From: Candidatus Omnitrophota bacterium
GTDB taxonomy: Bacteria > Omnitrophota > Gorgyraeia > Gorgyraeales > Gorgyraeaceae
Direction of reading: 5' to 3'
Assembly: GCA_018901615.1 (NCBI GenBank)
Contig: JAHIEN010000108.1
Span: forward strand, 1 to 62,915
DNA length: 62,915 nucleotides
The notes beneath the pieces are model-generated. The model was not told where the DNA came from. It ran no database searches and saw only the letters and a program-made list of their open reading frames with translations. Made by a program: the position numbers and the translations under genes. Positions within the stretch are counted from its first letter, which is position 1; each line of letters starts with the position of its first letter. This document shows positions 18,307 to 26,360 of this stretch, in pieces.

Positions 18307-19749
18307 ATGAGTGATATTACTTTAATAAATTTAACTATAGCAAAACATTTTAGCGGCAAGGTAGTCTATAAGCATAATTCGGTTGGAGTATTTCGATTGA
18401 TCGCTGTCCTTGAAAAGGCAGGATTTAAAGTCAATTTTTCCGAATATTGTTTGGATCATAGAAATTCTTTTTCGGAAGAGATAAAATGTTTTATATCCAT
18501 TATAGATCCTGCTTCTCCGCTTATAGGCATAGGGTGCCATTCGGTACATCTTCCTTTTGCAGTAATGGCCGCAAAAGAGTTAAAAAAAAGATTTCCTGAT
18601 AAAAAAATTATTATGGGGGGCATTGGCCCCTCTATGGTAGCTAAAAAATTATTAGAGAGATTTGATTTTATAAACGCTGTAGTGATTGGTGAAGCCGAAG
18701 AAACCATTGTGGAGGTTGTAAAAAATAGCATCAAAAGTTTTAAAGGCATAAAGGGCGTGCTTTATAGAGACAATGGCACTGTGGGTGTTAATGCGCCCAG
18801 GCTTCCCATAGAAGACTTGGACGCAATCCCATTGCCTGCTTACCATGCGGTAAACTTTAAAGAACAATATCAAATTCCCATTGTTTTTACATCTCGAGGG
18901 TGCCCTTTTGGGTGTTCCTTTTGTGGATTAAGCGCTTTCTGGGGAAGAAAGGTCAGATATCGTTCGTTTGATAATATAATAGAGGAACTCAGGCTTTTAA
19001 CGCATAACTATGGTATGAAATATTATTTTTTTGGCGATCCTACATTTACGCTAAATAAAGACAGGGCTCTCGAATTCTGCCAGAGGCTTCAAAAGGAAAA
19101 TTTAGGGATTAGATTTGATTGTATGGCCAGGATAGATTGCATTGATGAAGAGTTGATGGAGGAAATGGCAAAAAGCGGATGCGAGGCGCCATTTTATGGT
19201 TTAGAGTCAGGAAGCGACGATGTCCTTAAGAGGGTTAAACAGGGCGTTACCGTGAAACAGGCTTTAGAAGTCATTAAAAAATCTATCAGGCATTTTAAGA
19301 CAGTTGAAGTGGGCCTGATGTGGGGATTTCCCTTTGAGACATTAGATGATTTTAAACAAACAATTAATGCGAGAGAATATCTGGAAGATGAACTTGGCTG
19401 TGGCGTGCAGTTACGATGGCTTGAGCCATATCCCTGCACAGCGCTTTACAACGAATTTAAAAATGAGTTATTTTTACCTTATGACCAGAGCGCTATATTT
19501 AGATTTGATATGGTACACGAAGCTGTCGCCAAAGGAAAAAAATTCTATGAACCCGAAAAATATACTTCACAGGTCAATATCCCCCCCGACGTAACCAGTG
19601 TTCGATTTATGATTGCCGCTTCTCATATCGCATCGTTATGTCGAGAAACAATAGAACAGAATCAAGATATTTTCTGTGATTACTATCGCTATAAAACTCC
19701 GGCCTTAAAGGAAAAATTGGAATCCGCACAGCGATACAGCATATATTAA
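18307..19749 (+). CDS. B12-binding-type radical SAM enzyme, paralogue 2 of 3
   Basis: A 480-residue protein, very close to the gene at 21215 in length and sequence. The N-terminal domain has GIGCHSVHLPFAV and MGGIGPSMVAKKLLERF. The cluster motif is CPFGCSFC (Cys199, Cys203, Cys206) in TSRGCPFGCSFCGLSAFW. The C-terminal region reads PPDVTSVRFMIAASHI and CDYYRYKTP. DNA identity with paralogue 3 is high around 19594-19620, where the run ACCAGTGTTCGATTTATGAT is shared exactly. The gene is followed 8 bp later by the lysine-less PLP-fold gene. Reaction and substrate are unknown. The tandem arrangement suggests successive or substrate-variant versions of one reaction. Confidence 0.9.
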   Translation: MSDITLINLTIAKHFSGKVVYKHNSVGVFRLIAVLEKAGFKVNFSEYCLDHRNSFSEEIKCFISIIDPASPLIGIGCHSVHLPFAVMAAKELKKRFPDKKIIMGGIGPSMVAKKLLERFDFINAVVIGEAEETIVEVVKNSIKSFKGIKGVLYRDNGTVGVNAPRLPIEDLDAIPLPAYHAVNFKEQYQIPIVFTSRGCPFGCSFCGLSAFWGRKVRYRSFDNIIEELRLLTHNYGMKYYFFGDPTFTLNKDRALEFCQRLQKENLGIRFDCMARIDCIDEELMEEMAKSGCEAPFYGLESGSDDVLKRVKQGVTVKQALEVIKKSIRHFKTVEVGLMWGFPFETLDDFKQTINAREYLEDELGCGVQLRWLEPYPCTALYNEFKNELFLPYDQSAIFRFDMVHEAVAKGKKFYEPEKYTSQVNIPPDVTSVRFMIAASHIASLCRETIEQNQDIFCDYYRYKTPALKEKLESAQRYSIY

Positions 19750-19757
19750 GGAAAATT

Positions 19758-21176
19758 ATGATGAAAAAAAATAGTTTTTTTTATTCTTGGTTATCGGATA
19801 AGAGAGAAAAAAAAGCAAATGACGGAAAAAAGTCATATCCCCTTAGTCAAAGAGTAAGAAAATTATTTCATAGCCATCACCTGGTAGGTAATTTTTTCCA
19901 CTATCGCACAGCGATAAAAATATTAGGCTGGAATTATAACAGTGTTTTTGAAGATGGCCGGTTGGATTTAAATCCTCACAGATGGGCGGATTTTGGCCCC
20001 TTAAATTTTCAAATAGGCCCCCCTAAAGATGTCGCAAGGTGTTTACAAAAGATGAGCATATCTAAAAATATAAACTCATACCCGCCAAATCTTATACCCT
20101 CTCTCAGAGAAATTGTTTCAAGGGTTATTTTTAAGCGGAGTTGTAGTAAAGATTTTGACTTGATTTGTACCGAAGGGGCTCAATCCGCTTTGGCGTATTG
20201 CATGCTGACGTTCGTTAATCGCGGCGATGAGGTTATAATAACAGACCCGGGATATTTTTTCTTTGAACCTCCGATCCTGACAGCGGGAGGAAAAATAAAA
20301 AGAATCACCCTTTCCAAAAAAAATAATTTCAGGATAGACATCGAAAGTCTTAAAAAGAAAATAACCCCCAGGACAAAAATAATCATCATTTGCGACCCCA
20401 TTAACCCTTTTGGTACCATTCAAACAGAGGATGAATTGAGGGAAATAATAAAAATCGCGAATAAGTACAATATTATAGTGCTAAATAACATAACCCATGG
20501 TTTTCATCGATTAAATGTAAATGCAGAACATAGCCCTATGAGTTCTTTGCGTGGCGCAAACTCAAAAAACGTCATTACGATCGCAGGCCTTTCGCATGGA
20601 TACGGATTGGCAGGTTTAAGGATAGGGTTTTTAGGAGCGCATCCTGAAATATTAAAACCTGTTTTATCAATAAAAAGCGCCTTGACCCGTATAAATACGA
20701 ATCTTTTAACACAGTACGCGGCTATAGCAGCTTTAGAGGACAATGAATATATCCATAACTGCGACAACCTGTTGAGAAAAAACTTTTCTTTTTTTAAGGA
20801 TATTATATATGGAATTCCAGCGCTAAGTTTTATTATAGAACCTGATTATGGTTTTTTCGCTTGCGTGGATACTTCCAAAATAAAAGCGAGCTCTCAGGAG
20901 TTGACCGTAGCCTTATTGAAAAGGAAATGCGCGGTGTATCCTTCGGATGGCTTAGGAAACACAAAAGCGTCTTCCTATATAAGGATAAATTTTTCTACGC
21001 CGCACAGAAAACATTTCACGTGGCTTAAGAAGGCATTGCCAAAGGCGATAAAAGAGGCTGAAACAAGAAAATATGGAAAAGCAGTGATTGATTTTTTTAG
21101 GTCCGTAGGTACGAAGAGGGCATTGAAAATAATTAAAGATATTGGTTCAGGAGCGTCTTTAAAGAATAAAAATTAG
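19758..21176 (+). CDS. PLP-fold aminotransferase-like protein lacking catalytic Lys
   Basis: A 472-residue protein with the fold-type-I class I/II aminotransferase layout: a GGGSQSA-like segment (EGAQSALAYC), CDPINPFG (substrate-side Asn216) and SYIRINFS with the carboxylate-binding Arg (Arg409). The Schiff-base segment, normally S-x-S-K-x-Y-G-L-A-G-x-R, reads GLSHGYGLAGLRIG, with His280 in the lysine position. The usual DEIY segment reads NNIT, losing the pyridine-contacting Asp (Asn243) and the Tyr (Thr246). It cannot be an ordinary transaminase. Alternatives are a PMP/PLP-dependent enzyme with a His base, as known for the sugar dehydratase ColD, or a non-catalytic partner. It sits between two near-identical B12-rSAM genes. 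Confidence 0.85.
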   Translation: MMKKNSFFYSWLSDKREKKANDGKKSYPLSQRVRKLFHSHHLVGNFFHYRTAIKILGWNYNSVFEDGRLDLNPHRWADFGPLNFQIGPPKDVARCLQKMSISKNINSYPPNLIPSLREIVSRVIFKRSCSKDFDLICTEGAQSALAYCMLTFVNRGDEVIITDPGYFFFEPPILTAGGKIKRITLSKKNNFRIDIESLKKKITPRTKIIIICDPINPFGTIQTEDELREIIKIANKYNIIVLNNITHGFHRLNVNAEHSPMSSLRGANSKNVITIAGLSHGYGLAGLRIGFLGAHPEILKPVLSIKSALTRINTNLLTQYAAIAALEDNEYIHNCDNLLRKNFSFFKDIIYGIPALSFIIEPDYGFFACVDTSKIKASSQELTVALLKRKCAVYPSDGLGNTKASSYIRINFSTPHRKHFTWLKKALPKAIKEAETRKYGKAVIDFFRSVGTKRALKIIKDIGSGASLKNKN

Positions 21177-21214
21177 ACGAGCCCATATATGAAGCAAGTT
21201 TTTAGAGATTTTTT

Positions 21215-22657
21215 ATGAGCGATATTACATTGATCAATATATCCATAGCCAAATATTTCGGCACAAAAGTAGTCTATGAACGGAACGCCGTGGGGATTTT
21301 TTTATTGATCGCTGTTCTTGAACGGTCGGGGTTTAAAGTAGCTTTTCATGAGCATTTCTTAGATCATCGATGTACATTCAAAGAAGAGACGGATCGTTTT
21401 ATGTCTTTGATAGATCCAACATCTCTTTTTATAGGTATCGGATGTCATTCGGTCCATCTTCCTTTCGCGGTAAGGGTCGCAAAAAAATTAAAAACGCGGT
21501 TTCCTGATAAAATTATAATTATGGGAGGCATAGGGCCTTCAGCTGTAGCTAAGCAGTTATTAGAACGGTTTGCTTTTATTGATGTTATAGTAGTGGGAGA
21601 GGCCGAAGAGACCATAGTAGAAGTGATAGAGAAGGGCAGAAAGTCTTTTAAGGATATAAGAGGCATAGTCTATAGAGAGAAGGGTGCTGTATTTGTTAAT
21701 GATCCTCGGCCACCCATAGAAGATTTGGACGGTATTCCATTGCCAGCATATCATGCGGTGGATTTTAAGCGAGAGTATCAAATCCCCACTCTTTTTACTT
21801 CCAGGGGGTGTTCTTTTGCCTGTTCATTTTGTAGTTTGAGCACTTTTTGGGGAAAAAAAATCCGATATCGGTCAATCGATAACGTTATGCAGGAATTGAT
21901 TTTTTTGAAAGAGCATTATGGAACGAAATACATATTTTTTGGTGACCCTACTTTTAACGCGGATAGAGACAGAATCCTCATGTTTTGCCGTAGGATGAAG
22001 AAGGAAGGATTAGGGCTTAAATGGGAATGCTTGGTAAGGGCGGATTATATGGACGAAGAAATGATGGATTGCATGAAACAAGCCGGGTGCGAAACAGTAT
22101 TTTATGGATTAGAATCAGGAAGCAGAAGCATCTATAAGAAAATTAAACATGATATTTTTATAGATAGATCAATAGAAAACATACAAAAATCTTTTAAATA
22201 TTTCAAAACCGTGGAAGTAAGTTTAATATGGGGCTTTCCTTTTGAGACATTGGATGATTTTAAGACAACGCTGGAAATGCGAAATTCCTTAGAAAACGAA
22301 CCCGGTTGCGAAGTACAGCTGCGGTGGCTGGAGCCCTATCCCGGAACACCGCTTTATAAAGAATATAAAGATGAATTGTTTTTACCTGAAATACATAGCT
22401 TGATTTTTCAGAAAGAGAGAGTTGGTTCAGCTATAGCAGGAGGAAAGGACTATTATGCCTGTCAAGGCGGGGAATCAGGTATTCGTATTCCCGCTGATGT
22501 TACCAGTGTTCGATTTATGATCGCCGCTTCTCATACTGCGTCGTTATGCCGAGAAATAATCGAACAAAACCCCGATATTTTTTGTGATTACTATAGATAT
22601 AAAACGCCAGATTTAGAAGAAAAATTGAGACTCGCAAAAAGATATAGTGTTTATTAA
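21215..22657 (+). CDS. B12-binding-type radical SAM enzyme, paralogue 3 of 3
   Basis: A 480-residue protein, closest to the gene at 18307. The start is MSDITLINISIAKYFG, and the N-terminal domain has GIGCHSVHLPFAVRVA and MGGIGPSAVAKQLLERF. The cluster motif is CSFACSFC (Cys199, Cys203, Cys206). YGLESGSRSI lies near residue 303, and the C-terminus shares IPADVTSVRFMIAASH and CDYYRYKTP with its paralogue. It follows the lysine-less PLP-fold gene by 38 bp and precedes the importer permease by 66 bp. There is no obvious Shine-Dalgarno, so translation may depend on upstream reading. The duplication is recent enough for long DNA matches but old enough for many amino-acid differences. Confidence 0.9.
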   Translation: MSDITLINISIAKYFGTKVVYERNAVGIFLLIAVLERSGFKVAFHEHFLDHRCTFKEETDRFMSLIDPTSLFIGIGCHSVHLPFAVRVAKKLKTRFPDKIIIMGGIGPSAVAKQLLERFAFIDVIVVGEAEETIVEVIEKGRKSFKDIRGIVYREKGAVFVNDPRPPIEDLDGIPLPAYHAVDFKREYQIPTLFTSRGCSFACSFCSLSTFWGKKIRYRSIDNVMQELIFLKEHYGTKYIFFGDPTFNADRDRILMFCRRMKKEGLGLKWECLVRADYMDEEMMDCMKQAGCETVFYGLESGSRSIYKKIKHDIFIDRSIENIQKSFKYFKTVEVSLIWGFPFETLDDFKTTLEMRNSLENEPGCEVQLRWLEPYPGTPLYKEYKDELFLPEIHSLIFQKERVGSAIAGGKDYYACQGGESGIRIPADVTSVRFMIAASHTASLCREIIEQNPDIFCDYYRYKTPDLEEKLRLAKRYSVY

Positions 22658-22723
22658 GCTGTATTTCTGCGATAATATGGCAGGCTGGACACGTTAGAAT
22701 GAACGAGAGGGTAATGCATTACA

Positions 22724-23482
22724 TTGAAATATTTTTCTAGATACTTATCATTTATAATTTTCATTATTTTCTGGCAGGTCTGTGCGGAGTATATCTATCC
22801 ACAGTTTAACCCTATGGCACATAATGTTCTTCCTTCTCCGTGGGAGGTAGTGCGGATGGGAGCGGAGTTATTCAGGAGAGGAGAGTTGGTAAGACATATA
22901 TGGGCTACCGTGAGGCGGGTTGCGATTGGATTTTCATTAGCAGTTCTGATTGGAATTTTTTTAGGGGGTTTAATGGGTTTAAATAGCGCTGTGAAGGAAC
23001 GCTTGAAATTGATAATCGTCCTTTTAAGACCGATACCACCCTTTGCCTGGATTCCCTTGGGACTGATTTGGTTTGGGATAGGGGAAGCGGAGATGATAAT
23101 GATCATTGTTATCAGCAGCGTTTTTTTTGTGGCCATACACACTCTTTATGGAATAGAAAGAATTGACTTTAGATTGAAGCAGGCAGCAAAAAGTTTAGGG
23201 TCGAATCGCTGGGATTTATTGAAAAGGGTAATCCTGCCAAGTTTATTGCCAGAATTATTTCATGGGATGAGGCTGGCTTTGGGCTTTTGCTGGGTTGCGG
23301 TTGTGGGGGCCGAGATAGTCGGTTCTGTTTCTGGTTTGGGTTATTTAATTTTAGATTCAAGGAATCGAGGCCTTCCCCAGATGGCTATTTTAGGAATGAT
23401 GTTGATAGGTTTTATTGGTCTGAGCATGGATCGTATATTAGTCAGGGTTAAGAAGACATTTTTACCGTGGGATAGTAAATGA
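22724..23482 (+). CDS. ABC importer permease (TauC/SsuC/NrtB type)
   Basis: A 252-residue inner-membrane protein with about six helices and the binding-protein-dependent EAA loop (KSLGSNRWDLLKRVILPSLL, about residues 153-172) that contacts the ATPase. The family segment LRPIPPFAWIPLGLIWFG precedes it. No in-frame ATG fits, and the best start is TTG at 22724 after GAGAGGG. The stop overlaps the second permease (ATGA). Two different permeases of this type suggest a heterodimeric channel. The genes are separated from their binding protein by three rSAM genes and a PLP-fold gene. Confidence 0.87.
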   Translation: MKYFSRYLSFIIFIIFWQVCAEYIYPQFNPMAHNVLPSPWEVVRMGAELFRRGELVRHIWATVRRVAIGFSLAVLIGIFLGGLMGLNSAVKERLKLIIVLLRPIPPFAWIPLGLIWFGIGEAEMIMIIVISSVFFVAIHTLYGIERIDFRLKQAAKSLGSNRWDLLKRVILPSLLPELFHGMRLALGFCWVAVVGAEIVGSVSGLGYLILDSRNRGLPQMAILGMMLIGFIGLSMDRILVRVKKTFLPWDSK

Positions 23483-24273
23483 CAGGACGCCTTACGAAAA
23501 TCGCGCATAGAGTAAAAAAATTTGATTTGATTATATTAGTGTTATTTTCATGGGAAATCTTCGCGCGATTTATTTATCCTCGATTTGAACCTCGAGCGGC
23601 AGTTTATTTACCAGCTTTTTCAAGTGTCTTAAAGGAATGCTGGCAACTTCTGGCCGATGGAATTCTCATGCAGCATATATGGGCTAGTCTTAGACGCGTA
23701 TTGATTGGTTTTTCATTAGCTTCTTTATTCGGCATAACCTTAGGATTCATTATAGGTCTTTCACAAAAAGCATATGAACAATTGCATACACTGTGTCAAA
23801 TTTTTCGGCCTATACCTCCTGTAGCATGGATACCGATTAGCTTGCTTTGGTTTGGAATAACAGACGCGCAGCAGTATTTTATTATTTTTATAGGCGTCCT
23901 TTTTCCTATTTTGTTTAATACCTTGCAGGGTGTCCATAGTGTGTCCAGTCAATATAAACTCGTAGCGCAGGCTTTAGGGGCTCGAAGATTCCTGCTTATA
24001 AGGCGAGTGATATTGCCAGCAGTCCTTCCAAGGATAATTTTTGGATTACGTTCAGGGGTTGGATATGCCTGGTTTATAATAGTGGCAGCTGAGTTTGTTT
24101 CAGCGCCCAATGGCCTGGGCTACCTTATTTTAGAAGGAAGAAACATGATCATTACAGAGAGGATTTTTGTAGGCATGATAACCATAGGCGCGATAAATCT
24201 TTTTTTTCATTATTTTTTAACTAAATTTGAAAATTGGATTGCGCCTTGGCGGAAAATCGCTTTTATTTTTTAA
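23479..24273 (+). CDS. ABC importer permease, second subunit (TauC/SsuC type)
   Basis: A 264-residue inner-membrane protein paralogous to the preceding permease. It contains FRPIPPVAWIPISLLWFG and the EAA loop QALGARRFLLIRRVILPAVL near residues 160-179. About six helices are visible. It begins inside the previous stop codon (ATGA) and ends two bases before the ATPase start. The pair probably forms the heterodimeric pore of the importer whose binding protein is at 15601-16833. Confidence 0.88.
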   Translation: MTGRLTKIAHRVKKFDLIILVLFSWEIFARFIYPRFEPRAAVYLPAFSSVLKECWQLLADGILMQHIWASLRRVLIGFSLASLFGITLGFIIGLSQKAYEQLHTLCQIFRPIPPVAWIPISLLWFGITDAQQYFIIFIGVLFPILFNTLQGVHSVSSQYKLVAQALGARRFLLIRRVILPAVLPRIIFGLRSGVGYAWFIIVAAEFVSAPNGLGYLILEGRNMIITERIFVGMITIGAINLFFHYFLTKFENWIAPWRKIAFIF

Positions 24274-24275
24274 TT

Positions 24276-25052
24276 ATGGCCAAAGTAGAGTTTAAGAATG
24301 TATCCAAAGTTTACCAGGATAGTAAAGACGATCGCAAGATACTGTCTTTAAAAGACATTTCTTTTTTAGTGAATCCGGGTGAGATTATGGTGTTAATCGG
24401 TCCGTCTGGCTGCGGCAAGACCACGATCTTAAACCTTATTGCAGGTTTTATTCAGCCTACGGAAGGAAAGGTATTATTTAACGGCCAGCCGGTTACCGGC
24501 CCTGGAGCGGAACGAACGATAATCTTTCAGGAGTATATCCTCTTTCCCTGGTATTCAGTCCGCAATAATATCGAATTTGGTTTGACTGCTAAGAAGGTCC
24601 CGAAACAAGAAAGGCGGCGGATATCCGACGAGTTATTATCTTTAGTCGATTTAGAGCGATTTGCCGATTTCTACCCCCACCAGTTATCCGGAGGGATGAA
24701 GCAGCGCGTTGCTTTAGCGAGAGCACTTGCCGTAAATCCGGAAGTCCTTTTGATGGATGAGCCATTTGGTTCTTTAGACGAGCAGGTGAGAAGGTTTTTG
24801 CAGCAGTCTTTATTAAAAATTTGGAGAGTTAAAAGGCCGACAATTATTTTTGTTACGCATAGCATTGGTGAAGCGCTTATTCTCGGCCATAAGATCTTGG
24901 TATTGAGCTGTCAGCCGGCTGAAGAACGCGATTATATAGAAATCAATAAACCTTTTCCTCGTGATCTTGTGCGTGATTTATTTTTTCAAGATATCAAGAT
25001 CAGAATCCATGGAATGCTACAAGAAGAGTTTAAAAAAGGTAAAAAGTGTTAG
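24276..25052 (+). CDS. ABC importer ATPase (TauB/SsuB/NrtD type)
   Basis: A 258-residue nucleotide-binding subunit. The start chosen is ATG 24276 (MAKVEFKNVSKVYQD), two bases after the permease stop. A longer in-frame ATG at 24234 would add 14 residues that overlap the permease and lie outside the family fold. Walker A is GPSGCGKTT, the Q-loop FQEYILFPW, the signature LSGGMKQR, Walker B LLMDEPFGSLDEQ and the switch His is in VTHSIGEA. It powers uptake through the two adjacent permeases. The order permease-permease-ATPase is typical of sulfonate, nitrate or bicarbonate-type importers. Confidence 0.92.
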   Translation: MAKVEFKNVSKVYQDSKDDRKILSLKDISFLVNPGEIMVLIGPSGCGKTTILNLIAGFIQPTEGKVLFNGQPVTGPGAERTIIFQEYILFPWYSVRNNIEFGLTAKKVPKQERRRISDELLSLVDLERFADFYPHQLSGGMKQRVALARALAVNPEVLLMDEPFGSLDEQVRRFLQQSLLKIWRVKRPTIIFVTHSIGEALILGHKILVLSCQPAEERDYIEINKPFPRDLVRDLFFQDIKIRIHGMLQEEFKKGKKC

Positions 25053-25058
25053 CCCTTA

Positions 25059-26336
25059 ATGAAAAATAAAATAATCAAGATTGTAATCTGGATTATTTCC
25101 TGGCTAAGGTCCGGTAGTTTACGAAGAAAAATTATCTTGCCATTCCTTAGTTCTAAATTTTTTACGTTTCTATCATTAGATTTTTTAAAGCCCCCCCGGA
25201 ATAAAATTTCTGATAACCCTGCCAGAAGCCAGATCTTGTTTCAAAAAATTTATTTAAAGATATTTAGGAAGCCGGAAGTTTTTTTGTGTAACTTTCAGGA
25301 TACTTTAAGGGTGTGTGCAACCTACAGGTGCAATTTGTCTTGCAAATCATGTTATGCCCGGGGATTACATGATCAAATGCCGGTCGATATGAAAATAGAT
25401 GATTTTAAGCGTCTAATAAAGTGGTCAAAAGACAAAGGTTGGAAAAAAATAAGATTTTTGGGAGGGGAGGCTACTATTCACCCGGAGTTTATCAAGATGC
25501 TGGATATTTGTTATCAAAATCAAATGATGGTTACGATACCGACGAATAACCTTTTTCCGGAAAAGATCCTGAAAAATCTCGATAATCGTTTAGTAAAGGA
25601 CATTTCCATTAACTACAATGCCGGCTTTATGAATGATAAACAAAAAAATAGACTCTTCAGGGAGAATATTGGAAAACTCGCGCAACGCGACATGCCTTTT
25701 GGGTTTTCTTATGTGTTAAGTTATGAAGAAGACAGCGATAATTGGACCGATCTTATCAAGGATGCTGAACGGTTTAAACCTTTATATATCAGGGTAAGTA
25801 TTGAACTTCCTTCTTTTTCCGACCAGTCTTTTTTTGCCGAACTTGACCCTGACGCGCTATTTGCGAAAGTACACCGGATGTGGCAGATGAGCGCGAAGTT
25901 ATACATCCCATTTTTTTTCTACCGCCCTGTACTTTTGTGCATGGTCCCGCAATGGGTTCTGGATTCCGATTATTATTCTGGACATCTTTTTTTTACCTGT
26001 TGTCCGATCAGCTATTGTTCGAAGGATAGTGGTTACGGTACGATGGTTACGGTCAATCCAGACTTGTCTACTTTTCCCTGCGCATCGGTGTTTATCAAAG
26101 GGCCGGAAATACTTAGTTTTAATGACCGGAGCGAAATAGATCTTTTTTATAGAGAACAGATAAAGGCTTTGTTATTAACCCCGCTTATGAATAAGTGTAA
26201 TTATTGCAAATACCGGAGAGAATTTGTTGCGGCTGTTCAAAAGGACCAGGCAATGATTGATGATAAAGGTATTTGCCAGGCCGGATGCGCTAATTTTCGG
26301 TGTCACAATAGCGTGTGTTTTAATTGCAAAGAATGA
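25059..26336 (+). CDS. Radical SAM protein with Cys-rich C-terminus (SPASM-like)
   Basis: A 425-residue rSAM protein without a B12 domain. A basic, hydrophobic N-terminal region (residues 1-40, KIVIWIISWLR) may bind membrane. The cluster motif is CNLSCKSC (Cys91, Cys95, Cys98), followed by FLGGEATIHPEF, the glycine-rich SAM-binding strand. The C-terminal third has many cysteines (TCCPISYC, FPCAS, CNYCKY, CQAGCANFRC, CFNCKE), as in SPASM/twitch enzymes that hold auxiliary Fe-S clusters. Such enzymes often modify peptides or proteins, but no convincing precursor peptide is adjacent. It starts 6 bp after the importer ATPase and is presumably co-transcribed. Confidence 0.87.
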   Translation: MKNKIIKIVIWIISWLRSGSLRRKIILPFLSSKFFTFLSLDFLKPPRNKISDNPARSQILFQKIYLKIFRKPEVFLCNFQDTLRVCATYRCNLSCKSCYARGLHDQMPVDMKIDDFKRLIKWSKDKGWKKIRFLGGEATIHPEFIKMLDICYQNQMMVTIPTNNLFPEKILKNLDNRLVKDISINYNAGFMNDKQKNRLFRENIGKLAQRDMPFGFSYVLSYEEDSDNWTDLIKDAERFKPLYIRVSIELPSFSDQSFFAELDPDALFAKVHRMWQMSAKLYIPFFFYRPVLLCMVPQWVLDSDYYSGHLFFTCCPISYCSKDSGYGTMVTVNPDLSTFPCASVFIKGPEILSFNDRSEIDLFYREQIKALLLTPLMNKCNYCKYRREFVAAVQKDQAMIDDKGICQAGCANFRCHNSVCFNCKE

Positions 26337-26360
26337 ATGCCAGTGTGTGGTAGCTAAAAG

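Noticed and set aside
24234..24275. Upstream ATG that would lengthen the importer ATPase
   Set aside because: The added residues overlap the permease and lie outside the ABC fold; ATG 24276 fits better.
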